The notes under the pieces: generated by a model
What the model saw: the letters and a program-made list of their open reading frames with translations, nothing else
The model's database searches: none
What the model was told of the DNA's origin: nothing
DNA from: Asterias amurensis
Lineage: Eukaryota > Echinodermata > Asteroidea > Forcipulatida > Asteriidae
Reading direction: 5' to 3'
DNA length: 64,000 bases
NCBI RefSeq assembly: GCF_032118995.1
Contig: NC_092648.1
Location: 449,001 to 513,000 of the forward strand
Made by a program: the position numbers and the translations under genes
In this document: positions 10,870-23,713 of the stretch, one piece after another
How positions within the stretch are numbered: the stretch's first letter is position 1
Layout: every line of letters starts with the position of its first letter

Positions 10870-13800
10870 ACCAATTATAAACCAGCATCGGCAACCAGTG
10901 GAAACAGCATGCACCAGAGGCTTGTCGCTCAAGAAATGAAAGTGAACCAACAACGGCAACCAGTATCAGAGGCCTGCTGCTCAAGAAATGAAAGTGAACA
11001 GACATCGGCAACCACTGGTATAGCAACAGAGCTCTGACGCTCAGACGCAAAAAGGAACAGACAACGGCAACGCGCATGACATAACATCAGAGGCCTGCTG
11101 CTCAAGAAATGAAAGTGAACTGACATCAGCAACCAGTGGCAAAGCACCTGAGGCCTGTCGCTCAACAAACCAAAATAAACCAACAATGACAACCACTGGT
11201 ATTGCACCAGAGCTCTGTCGCTCAGAAGGAAAAAAGGAACTGACATGGTCAACCACTGGCATAGCACCAGAGCTCTGTCGCTCAAGAAGTAAAAGTGAAC
11301 AGACATAGGTAACCAATGACATAGCACCAGAGGCCTGTCGCTCAAGAAATGAAAGTGAACCGACATCGGCAACCAGTGGCATAGCACCAGAGGCCTGTCG
11401 CTCAATAAACGACAGTGAACCGACATTGGCAACCAGTGACATAGCACCAGATGCCTGTCGTTCAAGAAACGACAGTGAACCGACATCGTCAACCCCAGGC
11501 ATAGCACCAGTGGCCTGTCGCTCAACAAACGAAAGTGAACGGACATCGGCAACCAGTGGCATAGCACCAGAGGTCTGGTGCTCGAAAAACGACAGTGAAC
11601 GGACATCGGCAACCACTGGCATAGCACCAGAGGCCTGTCCCTAAGGAAATAAAAGTGAAAGGACATCGGCAACCAGTGGCATAGCACTAGAGGCCTGTCG
11701 TTTAAGAAACAGAGTAAACCAACATCGGCAACCTATGGCATAGCACCTAAGGCCTGTTGCTCAATAAACGACAGTGAACCGACATGGGCAACCAGTGACA
11801 TAGCACAAGAGGCCTGTCGCTCAAGAAATGAGTGAACTACATTAGCAACCAGTGACATAGCACCAGTAGCCTGTAACTCAAGAAATGAAAGAGAACCGAC
11901 ATCGGCAACCACTGGCATAGCACCAGAGGCCTGTCCCTCAAGAAACGACAGTGAACTGACATCGTCAACCCCAGGCATAGCACCAGAGGCCTCACTCAAG
12001 AAATGAAAGTGAACGGACATCGGCAACCACTGGCATAGCACCAGAGGCCTGTCCCTCAAGAAATGACAGTGATCAGACGTCAGCAACCACTGGCATAGCA
12101 CTAGAGGCCTGTCGCTTAAGAAACGACAGTGAACCGACATCCTCAACCCCAGGCATAGCACCAGAGGCCTGTCGCTCAAGAAACGACAGTGAACGGACAT
12201 CGGCAACCACTGGCATAGCACCAGAGGCCTGTCCCTCAAGAAACGACAGTGAACGGACATCGGCAACCACTGGCATAGCACCAGAGGCCTGGCGCTCAAG
12301 AAACGACAGTGAACGGACATCGTCAACTCCAGGCATAGCACTAGAGGCCTGTCCCTCAAGAAACGACAGTGAACGGACATCGGCAACCACTGGCACAGCA
12401 CCAGAGGCCTGTCCCTCAAGAAACGACAGTGAACGGACGTCGGCAACCACTGGCATAGCACCAGAGGCCTGGCGCTCAAGAAACGACAGTGAACGGACAT
12501 CGTCAACCCCAGGCATAGCACCAGAGGCCTGTCCCTCAAGAAACGACAGTGAACGGACATCGGCAACCACTGGCACAGCACCAGAGGCCTGTCGCTCAAG
12601 AAACGACATTAAACTGACATCGTCAACCCCAGGCATAGCACCAGAGGCCTCACTCAAGAAATGAAAGTGAACGGACATCGGCAACCACTGGCACAGCACC
12701 AGAGGCCTGTCGCTCAAGAATAGAAATCGAACGGACATCGGCAACCCCAGTCATAGCACCAGAGGCCTCACTCAAAAAATGACAGTGAACCGACATCGGC
12801 AACCACTGGCACAGTACCAGAGGCCTGTCGCTCAAGAATAGAAATCGAACAGACATCGGCAACCCCAGTCATAGCACCAGAGGCCTGCGCTTAAGAAATG
12901 ACAGTGAACCGACATTGGCAACCACTGGCATAGCACCAGAGGCCTCACTCAAGAAATGAAATCGAACGGACATCGGCAACCACTGGCATAGCACCAGAGG
13001 CCTCATTCAATAAATGAAAGTGAACGGACATTGGCAACCACTGGCATAGCACCAGAGGCCTGTCGCTCAAGAAACGACAGTGAACCGACATCGGCAACCA
13101 CTGGCATAGCACCACAGGCCTGTCGCTCAAGAAGCGACAGTGAACGGACATCTTCAACCCCAGGCATAGCACCAGAGGCCTGTCGCTTAAGAAACAACAG
13201 TGAACGGACATCGGAAACAAGTGGCATAGCACCACAGGCCTCACTCAAGAAATGAAAGTAAACGGACATCCGCAACCACTGGCATAGCTACAGAGGCCTG
13301 TTGCTCAAGAAACGACAGTGAACCGTCATCCTCAACCCCAGGCATAGCACCAGAGGCCTCACTCAAGAAATGAAAGTGAACGGACATCGGCGACCACTGA
13401 CACAGCACCAGAGGTCTGGCGCTCAAGAAACGACAGTGAACCGACATCGTCAACCCCAGGCATAGCACCAGAGGCCTGTCGCTCAAGAAACGAGTGAACG
13501 GACACTGGCAACCACTGGCATAGCACCAGAGGCCTGGCGCTCAAGAAACGACAGTGAACCGACATCGTCAACCCCAGGCATAGCACCAGAGGCCTGTCGC
13601 TCAAGAAACGACAGTGAACCGACATCGGCAACCACTGGCATAGCACCAGAGGCCTGTCGCTTAAGAAACGAAAGTGAACCGACATCGTGTACCCCAGGCA
13701 TAGCACCAGAGGCCCCACTCAAGAAATGAAAGTGAACGGACATCGGCAACCACTGACACAGCACCAGAGGCCTGTCGCTCAAGAAACGACAGTGAACCGA

Positions 13801-15930
13801 CATTGTCAACCCCAGGCATAGCGCCAGAGGCCTGTCGCTCAAGAAACGACAGTGAACGGACATCGGCAACCACTGGCATAGCACCAGAGGCCTGTCGCTC
13901 AAGAAACGAAAGTGAACCGACATCGTCAACCCCAGGCATAGCACCTGAGGCCTGTCGCTCAAGAAACGACAGTGAACCGACATTGTCAACCCCAGGCATA
14001 GCACAAGAGGCCTGTCGCTCAAGAAACGACAGTGAACGGACATCGGCAACCACTGGCATAGCACCAGAGGCCTGTCGTTTAAGAAACGACAGTGAACCGA
14101 CATCGTGTACCCCAGGCATAGCACCAGAGGCCTCACTCAAGAAATGAAAGTGAACAAACATCGTCAACCACTGGCACAGCACCAGAGGCCTGTCGTTTAA
14201 GAAACGACAGTGAACCGACATCGTCAACCCCAGGCATAGCACCAGAGGCCTCACTCAAGAAATGAAAGTGAACGGACATCGGCAACCACTGGCACAGCAC
14301 CAGAGGCCTGTCGCTCAAGAATAGAAATCGAACGGACATCGGCAACCCCAGTCATAGCACCAGAGGCCTCACTCAAGAAATGACAGTGAACCGACATCGG
14401 CAACCACTGGCACAGTACCAGAGGCCTGTCGCTCAAGAATAGAAATCGAACAGACATCGGCAACCCCAGTCATAGCACCAGAGGCCTGCGCTTAAGAAAT
14501 GACAGTGAACCGACATTGGCAACCACTGGCATAGCACCAGAGGCCTCACTTAAGAAATGAAATCGAACGGACATCGGCAACCACTGGCATAGCACCAGAG
14601 GCCTCATTCAATAAATGAAAGTGAACCGCCATCGGCAACCAGTGGCATAGCACCAGAGGCCTGTCGCTCAAGAAACGACAGTGAACCGACATCGGCAACC
14701 ACTGGCATAGCACCACAGGCCTGTCGCTTAAGAAACGACAGTGAACCGACATCGTGTACCCCAGGCAGAGTACCAGAGGCCTCACTCAAGAAATGAAATC
14801 GAACGGACATCGGCAACCACTGGCACAGCACCAGAGGCCTTTCGCTCAAAAAATGAAATTGAACGGACATCGGCAGCCACTGGCACAGCACCAGAGGCCT
14901 GTCGCTCAAGAAACGACAGTGAACTGACATCGGCAACCACATCATCAACCCCAGGCATAGCACCAGAGGCCTCACTCAAGAAATGAAAGTGAACGGACAT
15001 CGGCAACCACTGGCATAGCTACAGAGGCCTGTCGCTCAAGAAACGACAGTGAACGGACATCTGCAATCACTGTTATGGCACCAGAGGCCTGTCGCTCAAC
15101 AAACGACAGTGAACCAACATTGGCAACCCCAGTCATAGCACCAGAGGCCTCACTCAAGAAATGAAAGTGAACGGACATCGGCAACCACTGTCATAGCTAC
15201 AGAGGCCTGTCGCTCAAGAAACGACAGTGAACGGACATCTGCAACCACTGTTATGGCACCAGAGGCACGCGCTCAAGAAATGAAAGTGAACCAACATTGG
15301 CAACCCCAGGCATAGCACCAGAGGCCTGTCTCTCAAGAAATGAAAGTGAACGGACATCAGCAACCAGTGGCATAGCACCAGAGGCCTGTCGCTTAAGAAA
15401 CGAAAGTGAACAAACATCGTCAACCAGTGACATAGCACCCGAGGCTTGTCGCTCAAGAAATGAAAGTGAATGAACATCGGCAACCAGTGACATAGCACCA
15501 GAGGCCTGTCGCTCAAGAAATGAAAGTGAACTTACATCGGCAACCAGTGACATAGCACCAGAGGCCTTTTGGTCAAGAAATGACAGTGAACCGACATCGG
15601 CAACCACTGGAAAGCACCAGAGGCCTGTCCCTCATTAAATGAAAGGTAATGAACATCGGCAACCAGTGACATAACACAAGAGGCCCTTGCTCAAGAGATG
15701 AAAGTGACGCACATCGGCAACCAAGGACATAGCACCAGAGGCCTGTCGCTCAAGAAAGGATAGTGAACGAACATCATCAACCACTGACATAGCACCAGAG
15801 GCCTGTCACTCAAGAAATGACAGTGAACTGATATCAGAAACCAATGATATAGCACCAAAGGATCGTCGCTCAAGAACCGACAGTGAACAGACATCTGCAA
15901 CCAGCAACAAAGCACCAAAGGCCTGTCGGG
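10870..15930. repeat. 60-bp minisatellite, about 84 units
   Basis: The unit is gcatagcaccagaggcctgt, then cgctcaagaaacgacagtga and ac(c/g)gacatcggcaaccact, with variants such as catcgtcaaccccaggcat and a shortened cctcactcaagaaatgaaag. The period is exactly 60 bp in the homogeneous core (12.1-12.6 kb) and edge units are diverged. As 60 is divisible by three, long minus-strand ORFs up to 288 aa appear in two frames, with no start context, splice signals or similarity. A block at 12650-13050 recurs nearly unchanged at 14251-14650. Confidence 0.96.
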
Positions 15931-16000
15931 ATAGGATTGGAACCCATAATTCGTAAATTACAGAACTCAAGTCTACCGCTTAGCCAAGACACCCTTTTTG
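15925..16000 (-). repeat. tRNA-like SINE fragment at the array edge
   Basis: The minus strand shows tggctaagcggtagacttga and gggttccaatcctatccc, resembling A and B boxes. Acceptor pairing is poor, so this is not a functional tRNA. Confidence 0.5.
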
Positions 16001-16274
16001 GGGAGAAAAGGGACCACAAAGGTTTGTCTCCATAGACAGGGTCAACAGCAGTGGCTTTTCCTAAACACAGGGAAGACACAGACAAATCTGCAGTAGAGAA
16101 TCTTGGACTAGTCCAACTACTACACCAAGAACCAAACAGCTATGGCTCTGGAAAGAGAGTACTGCAAACCCAGGAGACTTTGCCCGAGATTAGCAAAATC
16201 ATTCCCAAACAACATACAAATATCTTAGGATGAAGTGTAAGGCTAACAAAAATGACTGATTTGAATTTATACGA

Positions 16275-16612
16275 TTAAAGGCAGTGGACACTATTGGTAA
16301 TTACTCAAAATTATTGTTAGCATAAAACCTTAATTGGTAACGAGTAATGGGGAGCTGTTGTTAGATAAAACATTATGAGAAACGGCTCCCTCTTATGAAA
16401 TTGATTTTGAGACCTCAGAATTAGGCTTTGAGGTCTTGAAATCAAGTATCTGAAAGCACACAGGTTCATGTGACAAGGATGCTTTTTATTTCGCAACTGT
16501 GACAACCAATTAAGCTCAAATTATCACAAGTTTGTTATTTTATGCATATGTTGAGATACACCAAGTGAGAAGACTGGTCTTTGACAATTACCAAAAGTGT
16601 CTAGTGTCTTTA
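16275..16612. mobile_element. Palindromic MITE-like element
   Basis: Left end ggcagtggacactattggta, inverted right end gacaattaccaaaagtgtct. The middle holds the family's ggctccctctta, gacctcag and tgaaagcaca segments. Confidence 0.75.
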
Positions 16613-16619
16613 AATAACA

Positions 16620-17497
16620 GCAAGAACATGTATGCATTCCGCACAATTCTTACAGAGCTTCATTTGGGATGGGTAACTGATAAAAGCAATCTTGTTATGA
16701 ACTCGCCTTTAATTGGAGAGTGTAGCTCCTTCATCATTGGCTGGTCTCAGAGATCTACTTGTTGATGGGAAGATGTCTTTGAAGATGTTAAGCCTGACTG
16801 CACAAAATGAAAAGTTTGCAACATATAGTGTTTTTAAGAACATCCTCATTATCAAACAGTAAAGTACAGAAAACTTGCTGTCATCTCTGGATTAGTAAAC
16901 GAGCTTGGAATAAAAAAATGAGTGAAAAAAAAATATATAAATAAACTACTCCAAATTGTTAGCAACAAGTTGTTCCATGAGCTCATACAGGACCGTTTAT
17001 ATTGCTGCGATCCAAATATGCAACAGAAAAACTGGGAAATGTCAATTGCCTCAAACAACTCTCTAGAGGATTGTTACTGGTATGAACTTTAGTCATCAGT
17101 GAGCTCCCCCTCCAACTCTCTCTCTCTCTCTCTCTCTCAGAATGAAACTATGAAACGTTATGAATTTGTCTTAATATTTGTGTTTGACAAAAAGATTTGG
17201 CAGGTAATTTTCAAAAACCTATTGATAAAACCCGACAGAAAACACAACCCAGCCTGTCTAGTCTGAAATGACTGTAGAGCCTGGTTCATACTTCATCACA
17301 AAATCGCAACAAACAATTCAGAAGAGTTGAACTCCTACGAAATATTTGCAGGGACGACTAGCTGTGATGACAAAATTTGTTAGGTTCTGTTCAAGCAAGA
17401 GCAACATTATGCATTATTGGAGAGCTCCATTTGGGAGAATAAAAAAAACATTCAAAGTAAACCAGGAGAGTGCAGCTCCTCTTTCTTAGGCTGGTCT
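16620..17497. other. Non-coding stretch with a duplicated motif
   Basis: The segment tggagagtgtagctccttca, with ggctggtct, at about 16717 recurs at about 17465, so this is part of a larger duplication. A (CT)n run lies at 17120-17140. No coding signal. Confidence 0.45.
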
Positions 17498-17505
17498 TGC
17501 ACAAC

Positions 17506-18002
17506 CATAGAGCTATATATATTGACTAGAGCGCTAACTTGCTCTGCGTTTTGAAGCCACCCTGGGCGCAGACATGATGTGTTGCGTGACTACGGAATGA
17601 TTTTGATTCACGTTGGCGCGTTTTTTTACATTTGGCGTGTGCGCTTACGCACGCGACTGCCCATGTGCGTCTGTCCGTGCTAAGGAAACCGTAAGTTCGA
17701 CTTGATTGACGTACTTAAAAAAGTATTCGTGCCTTTTAAACATGAGGCACATGACGCTTGCAGTTTGTACGCTCATCAGCAGATTGTGCGCTGACATTTG
17801 CTGCATTTTTTGTGCATTTTTTTGTTCGATGACACATAGAAAAGAACAAACGCACTCATGCAAATAGCCGTACAATTGCGGTATAAAATTTCAAGCTTTT
17901 GTATTGGTTTGTACATAAACATGGATGTGCCCAATCGGCTTCAAAACTTCAGTGCGTGTATAACGGGGTGTTAGCGCTCTAGTCAATATATATAGCTCTA
18001 TG
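17506..18002. mobile_element. 497-bp inverted-repeat DNA transposon with 8-bp target duplication
   Basis: Ends CATAGAGCTATATATATTGA at left and its exact reverse complement at right, continuing as CTAGAGCGCTAAC. The flanks are TGCACAAC at 17498-17505 and 18003-18010, a perfect 8-bp target duplication. There is no transposase ORF. Eight-base duplications occur in hAT and P-like superfamilies; the termini do not decide which. Related uninterrupted flanking sequence occurs near 20545. Confidence 0.88.
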
Positions 18003-18039
18003 TGCACAACTGATCAGCTAAAGAGTTGGGAATGTCTGC

Positions 18040-19680
18040 ATAGTTTGACTCACTGGACTCATCAGGAGATGTGGTCATCATTACTAGGCCTTGTGTCTAA
18101 TCAGGAAGACATCTCGAGTGCAACTGGCTGGCTGACTGCTGCCACCGGAATACGACCTGACATCAGGGTAGATATGCTTTCTGTCTCCACTCCATCCACA
18201 TGGCCCATGTTCAGCTGCAATGTGGAGATAAGGTCAAATATAAAAAAGTAAATGAATAGTCAGTTTTTTGTTTGGCGAATATGGACACAGTTGCCCCCCG
18301 CAGAATGTCTGCATAAAAAGATTATAATAAATAGTTTGACTCACTGGACTCATCAGGAGATGTGGTCATCATGACATGGCTTTGCTGTCTAATCAGGAAG
18401 ACATCTCAAGTGCGACTGGCTGGCTGACTGCTGTCACCGGAGTACGACGTGACATCAGGGTAGATATGCTTTCTGTCTCCACTCCATCCGCTATGACCCA
18501 CTGATAATGAGATGTGGTCATCATGACATGGCTTTGCTGTCTAATCAGGAAGACATCTCGAGTGCAACTGGCTGGCTGACTGCTGTCACCGGAGTACGAC
18601 GAGACATCAGGGTAGATTGGCTTTCTGTCTCCACTCCATCCACATGACCCACTGTTAATGAGATGTGGTCATCATTACATGGCTTTGCTGTCTAATCAGG
18701 AAGACATCTCAAGTGCAACTGGCTGGCTGACTGCTGTCACCGGAGTACGACGTGACATCAGGGTAGATATGCTTTCTGTCTCCACTCCATCCGCTATGAC
18801 CCACTGATAATGAGATGTGGTCATCATGACATGGCTTTGCTGTCTAATCAGGAAGACATCTCGAGTGCAACTGGCTGGCTGACTGCGGCCACCGGAGTAC
18901 GACGTGACATCAGGGTAGATATGCTTTCTGTCTCAACTCCATCCACATGGCTCACGTTCAGCTGCAATGTGGAGATAAGGTCAAATATAATAAAGTAAAT
19001 GAATAGTCAGGTTTTTAGTTTAAATATATGTGACCTGTCATGATGAAATAAGCTATAAGTCGCACTGTGCCATTTCCCAGTGCCGCCGGTCAAAGTCAAA
19101 TCTTTCTCATTAGATAAGTGAGAACTGTCTTGTTTCCACAAGCTCTGTCGGCTTGGAGGATTGTTACCTCAAGTGCTACATACCATTGGAAACCTCTTGA
19201 TCTGCAGAATTCAGAAATACCAATAGCTAATATATTTTAAATTCTGACTTATGGGTCATTTTGTGGTGATACGTCACATGGACACAGTCCAGCAAAAGAA
19301 GTCATATAGCAAAGCCCCCCCCCCCGAAGTGTTTTTAACTATAGAGGGAACTGGTAAGCAAAGGTTTTTATTAAAGATTTTGTGCTGTGTTTTTCTAGGT
19401 TCAATGACACAACAAGGCAATCAGCTGATCAGCTAAAGAGTTGGGAATGTTTGCATAAAAAGATGACAGTAAATAGTTCGACTCACTGGACTCATCAGGA
19501 GATGTGGTCATCATTACATGGCTTTGCTGTCTAATCAGGAAGACATCTCGAATGCAACTGGCTGGCTGACTGCTGCCACCGGAGTACGACGTGACATCAG
19601 GGTAGATATGCTTTCTGTCTCCACTCCATCCACATGGCTCACGATCTACTGCAATGTGGATCAGGTTAAAATATAACAAA
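18040..19680 (-). repeat. Six copies of an exon-like block of about 150 bp
   Basis: Blocks at about 18045-18240, 18340-18500, 18510-18660, 18660-18810, 18815-18990 and 19480-19660 contain tcatcaggagatgtggtcat, gtctaatcaggaagacatct and caccggagtacgacgtgaca. On the minus strand 19.48-19.66 kb is open for over 80 codons. An associated block (gatcagctaaagagttggga plus tgtctgcataaaaag) recurs at 18010, 19425 and 20580. No homology recognised. Confidence 0.8.
19320..19326. repeat. Short C run
   Basis: Part of gcccccccccccgaag, from about 19315 to 19326, next to a copy of the 18-20 kb repeat family. Confidence 0.6.
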
Positions 19681-19934
19681 AGGGTAAATGATTAGTCAAG
19701 GTAGTCTTCTTTCCAGAGATTTAAGACTCAGACTCCAGTTACATTTTCAAAAAAACCTTCACTTGAGTCAAATTTTCATCAACTCAGCAATACCACTCCA
19801 GCATTGTAGGAATCGGATGCAAGTCACATTTTCAAAGGAGTGTGGTTTTTAGAGAGAGGAATTCCAAAACATTTTAATCTGAGAAACATTTCTGCATAAA
19901 ATATTTCTCAGACTATTAATTTTGTTTTTACCCT

Positions 19935-20095
19935 TACACCGATATGTGTAAGCACTGTATACTCAGTACTTTCCAGAGTCCTGTGAAAACAAAATCACAT
20001 GGCAATCTTTACTCGGTTGGGATTCTAACCCACGACCTTTGCAATTCTAGAGCAGTGTCTTACCAAAACCACTGAGATTGCCGATAGCTAGATGT
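19935..20095 (-). mobile_element. tRNA-derived SINE, minus strand
   Basis: The minus strand carries gcaaaggtcgtgggttagaa, a B-box-like segment, then a body with agtgcttacacatatcggtg. Relatives lie at 47595-47880 and 56290-56430. Confidence 0.6.
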
Positions 20096-20696
20096 AATTC
20101 GAATCCTATGTTTTTAGCATCATATTCCTAATAGACTTCCCCAAATCTTTACAACCCAGCAATTCCCTTTCAATCGATTGTCAAATAATATACAAAAATA
20201 TGAGATGGAAAAATACTTTGCCTCATTTCAGTCCTTGATGATTAACCAGTTATCCCCTGCAAAGAATCATACAACATTGCCTTAATCAAATACAGACAAC
20301 TGATTAATGCAAAAAACATAGGTATAAAGAGAATTGTCCGTGTTCAGCTTCCGTTGAATCAGGAATGATGCACTAAAACATTACTATTTTATTTCTCAAT
20401 AAAAATAGAACGACCATTGGTACTAAATCAACTTTCATTCATAAAAACGAACAAGCAACTGCAGTTTATAAAAAATAAATAATTAGGAATTGTGTCAGGG
20501 ATCGCAAGATTTTGTGCTGTGTTTTCAAGGATCAAGGTTTTTCAAGGCTGGTCTTGCGCAACTGAGAAATGAAACACAAGGCAACCAGCTGATCAGCAAA
20601 GAGTTTAGAATGTCTGCATAAAAAGACAATGTGGAGTAAAGGTCAAATATAAAAAAGTAAATGAATAGTCAGATTTTTGTGGAATATGGACACAGT

Positions 20697-20716
20697 CCCC
20701 CCCCCCCCCCCCCCCC
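20697..20716. repeat. C20 tract
   Basis: Uninterrupted run of 20 C, following the sequence that also precedes C-rich runs at 18294 and 19315. Confidence 0.95.
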
Positions 20717-20874
20717 GAGCCAGTTTGGTATAGTTTCCCCAGTGTGGTTTGACTGGCAGCAGCACACTTAGGATTTGTACACTAAGAGTGGCTGAGCCTG
20801 TTTGGTATAGTTTCCTCAGTGTGGTTTGACTAGGCAGCAGCACGCTAAGGATTTGTACACTAAGAGTGGCTGAG
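20717..20874. repeat. Tandem pair of about 82 bp
   Basis: gtttggtatagtttcc, gtgtggtttgact and ggatttgtacactaagagtg recur twice. Confidence 0.85.
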
Positions 20875-21604
20875 GGTAGAAATCATTATTTTAATTAACT
20901 ACACATTTGCAATTTGTATTAGATTTAACTCACCATGACCATAGCTCATCAGCATCTTCTCCCTGTCTCAGACATCATCATCCAAGTGTCTGTCTTCATT
21001 AAGTTGAAACGTCTTGACTGTCGGGCTGACTCCTTGCAAGATTACCCCTCCAGTGTGAAATGATAAGAAAAGTTATGAGGCATTTATCATGGGAAGGTAT
21101 ACAATTAATGACTCTTAAAATAATATGGCAATAAAAACTATTGGTTAGAAGCCTACATCAGCTTTAGATTGTATAAAGCCTTCTGAGAAACATTTCGTTT
21201 GAAGTAATGTTGTTGTTTGAAAAATGTAATAAGTTTATTATTTTGAATCTGAGGAGTTTATTTGAACATGAGAAGTGCATCTGAGAAGCTCTAAAACATT
21301 ACTGCAGTAATGATTCTCAGATTGTGTATTCCAAAAAGGGAATATTTTTCCTTGACTGACATGTTCAATTTTGGCAAAATATCTATTAAAAAAACATTTG
21401 TTTGAGGATGGAATTTTCACATTAGTTTTATTGTGTACATATCTAAATTTACTATAGGATTAAAACAATCAAACAGTTAAAAAAAACAAAGAAAAAACTT
21501 TGCCTTGAAGGTCAATTTAGAGGCATCATTTGGGCAGCTTCCAGTCAAAGACAAGAGCAGCAACAATCTCATGCCTATTAACCAATTACTTCAAGGAGAT
21601 TGTC

Positions 21605-21818
21605 TTACCTCTTAGGACTGTTCCTCCAAATTATGTCTCAGTCAAACCAAAGTTTCAAGTAGAAGAAGTCATCATCAGTGTCTGGAGAAGTCTAGATCCA
21701 TGTCCAATGCATCTGGTGATCATTTCCATCCTAGTAGGAGGACATCTCAACTGTATGGATGGTTCGTCTACTTCACCTTGCCAGAATAGGGCGTGGTTAA
21801 TATCCTGGGCAGCCATCT
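21605..21818 (-). other. Exon-like block, copy A (unknown gene)
   Basis: Minus strand, from acceptor-like tttctctttcag to donor-like aagag/gtaaga. It reads MAAQDINHALFWQGEV and RCPPTRMEMITRCIGHGSRL, then a stop about 40 bp before the donor. It is about 85-90% similar by eye to copy B at 23178-23382, including both splice-like borders. No family recognised. It could be a 3' UTR-containing exon, a long non-coding RNA exon or a repeat. Confidence 0.5.
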
Positions 21819-21959
21819 GAAAGAGAAAGACTACAGAGGAGGAGTTGATAAAGGTACACTGAACTGTTCGACGGATGCCACACTTGCATCTGACTGAAGG
21901 CATGCCAATCTTCTAGGGGATGATTTCTCCCCAAGCAAAGAACAGTTTTCTTTGGTTAA

Positions 21960-22110
21960 TGAAAAATGCATTAATTCAAACCTTGATAACACTCCTCTGC
22001 CATGGGAAGGTAGGATCAGGGGAGGGGTAGGTACATACTTCCCCCAAGAGGGCAACTCCAGCATTTACTACACTGAGTGATGACAACCTGCAACGCAACT
22101 GACAAGAATA
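21960..22110 (-). other. Second exon-like block, copy 1
   Basis: Minus strand after acceptor-like gttgcag at 22093. Reads VVITQCSKCW and ends at TGA, then gtttgaat. Related to 22380-22514 and 23585-23713. Confidence 0.4.
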
Positions 22111-22379
22111 TATCTTTATATATTTATCAAGTGATTACTGAAAAGATTATCTCCATCAGCTGGAAATGATTGAGGTACGTTCATTACAGGAGTCACACTT
22201 GGCCAATCTTCTCTAGGGTATGGCCATGGCACAGGAAGTTTTCTATGCCTTGCTGGGGCATTTACCCTTTAGTTGGGTATGAACTGCACAAGGAAACATT
22301 TCCCCATCAGCAAAGAACGATCAAGCATTTTGAATTTAAGTGGATGGTACTCTTTTGGTAATATTGAAAGAATGCATTA

Positions 22380-22514
22380 ATTCAAACCTTGATACACTTC
22401 TCTGTCATGGGACGGTAGGATCAGGGGATCATCTTTTGCTGAGATGACAGCTCCAGCGTTGCATTCACCACACCATGACTACACTGAGGGATGACAGCCT
22501 GCAAGGTAACTAAC
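22380..22514 (-). other. Second exon-like block, copy 2
   Basis: Minus strand after ttaccttgcag. Reads AVIPQCSHGVVNATLELSSQ and stops at the same TGA position as the other copies. Confidence 0.45.
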
Positions 22515-23177
22515 AAAACAATGGCTTTTAAAGATTACTAAAAATAAATAAGTTTTTAACCGCATTACTTGATATAAAGTTACAAACAAATAACACTGCT
22601 TAGGGCAAACTTGTTGGTATAGTGGTTATGAAACCTGTACAGAGTTGTATGGCTTTGCTTTCTGCGTAATTTGGTCATCATTATCCTCTTGCAGGGTAAA
22701 AGCCAAGTTTCTGTGCTAGCTGAATATAAAGTGAAGAACGCCTAGAAATACAATGCATATAATATGACACACATGCTGAAATTCCTTGTTTGAAATATGT
22801 TTACATTAAGCAGAGACATTCTATTTTTTGTCTAAACTGTTAAATGCAGACATTGCAGATACAACATTTTGGACTCATCCAACTTGCCTCCAGTTAGCTC
22901 TACATTTGTTAAAGGCCTACCTACAGACATACATTTTGACACACCTAAGTGACTCTCATGTTGTATGCTCATGTGAGATTAAGTATTCAAATAAGAGCTA
23001 ACTTAATGGTTTGATTAGTCTGTAGAGCTACCCAAGAAGCAGGTTTGACTAGCCCTCAGCACCCTTCATGAAACACAATGATTGAAAATAAACACCTGTT
23101 GAGTATTGATACCATGAGAATAAAGAGTAACAGCAACAATCCCATTATTTAATCACTTAGTTCAGTAGACTGCCTTA

Positions 23178-23382
23178 CCTGTCAAGACAGTTCCTCCAAA
23201 TTATGATTCAGCCAAACCAAAGTTCCAAGTGGAAGGCAGCCATCATCAGTGTCTGGAGAAGTCTAGATCCATGTCCAATGCATCTGGTGATCATTTCCAT
23301 CCTAGTAGGAGGACATCTTAACTGTATGGATGGTTTGTTTACTTCACCTTGCCAGAACAAGACGTGGTGAACATCCTGGGCA
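23178..23382 (-). other. Exon-like block, copy B (unknown gene)
   Basis: Minus strand, from tctctttcag to gacag/gtaagg. Reads MAAQDVHHVLFWQGEV with the same RCPPTRMEMITRCIGHGSRL segment as copy A. The upstream block gives GMPSDRCKCGIHQTVQCGF in the same frame (123-aa ORF, 23208-23579). Confidence 0.5.
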
Positions 23383-23584
23383 GCCATCTGAAAGAGACAA
23401 ATTACTATAGAGCAAGAGTTGATAAAGCCACACTGAACTGTTTGATGGATACCACACTTGCATCTGTCTGAAGGCATGCCGGTTATCTGCAGAAGAAAAT
23501 ATTTCTCCACCAGCAAACAACAATCCTGTATTTTGACTTTAGCAGGATGGTACTCTCTTAGGTGATTGAAAGAATGCATTAATT

Positions 23585-23713
23585 CAAACCTTCATATTAC
23601 TTCTCTGTCATGGGACGGTAGGATCAGGGGAGGGGGTATATCTTCCACTGAGACGACAGCTCCAGCGTCGCATTCACATCACCATGACTACACTGAGGGA
23701 TGACAGCCTGCAA
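23585..23713 (-). other. Second exon-like block, copy 3
   Basis: Minus strand after ttaccttgcag at 23713. Reads AVIPQCSHGDVNATLELSSQ, then TGA. Together with copy B it suggests a 1.2-1.6 kb segment duplicated in tandem. Confidence 0.45.

Noticed and set aside
10929..15607. Long minus- and plus-strand ORFs of 100-288 aa
   Set aside because: They are by-products of a 60-bp repeat (a multiple of three). Several frames are open at once, with no similarity, splice context or codon bias.
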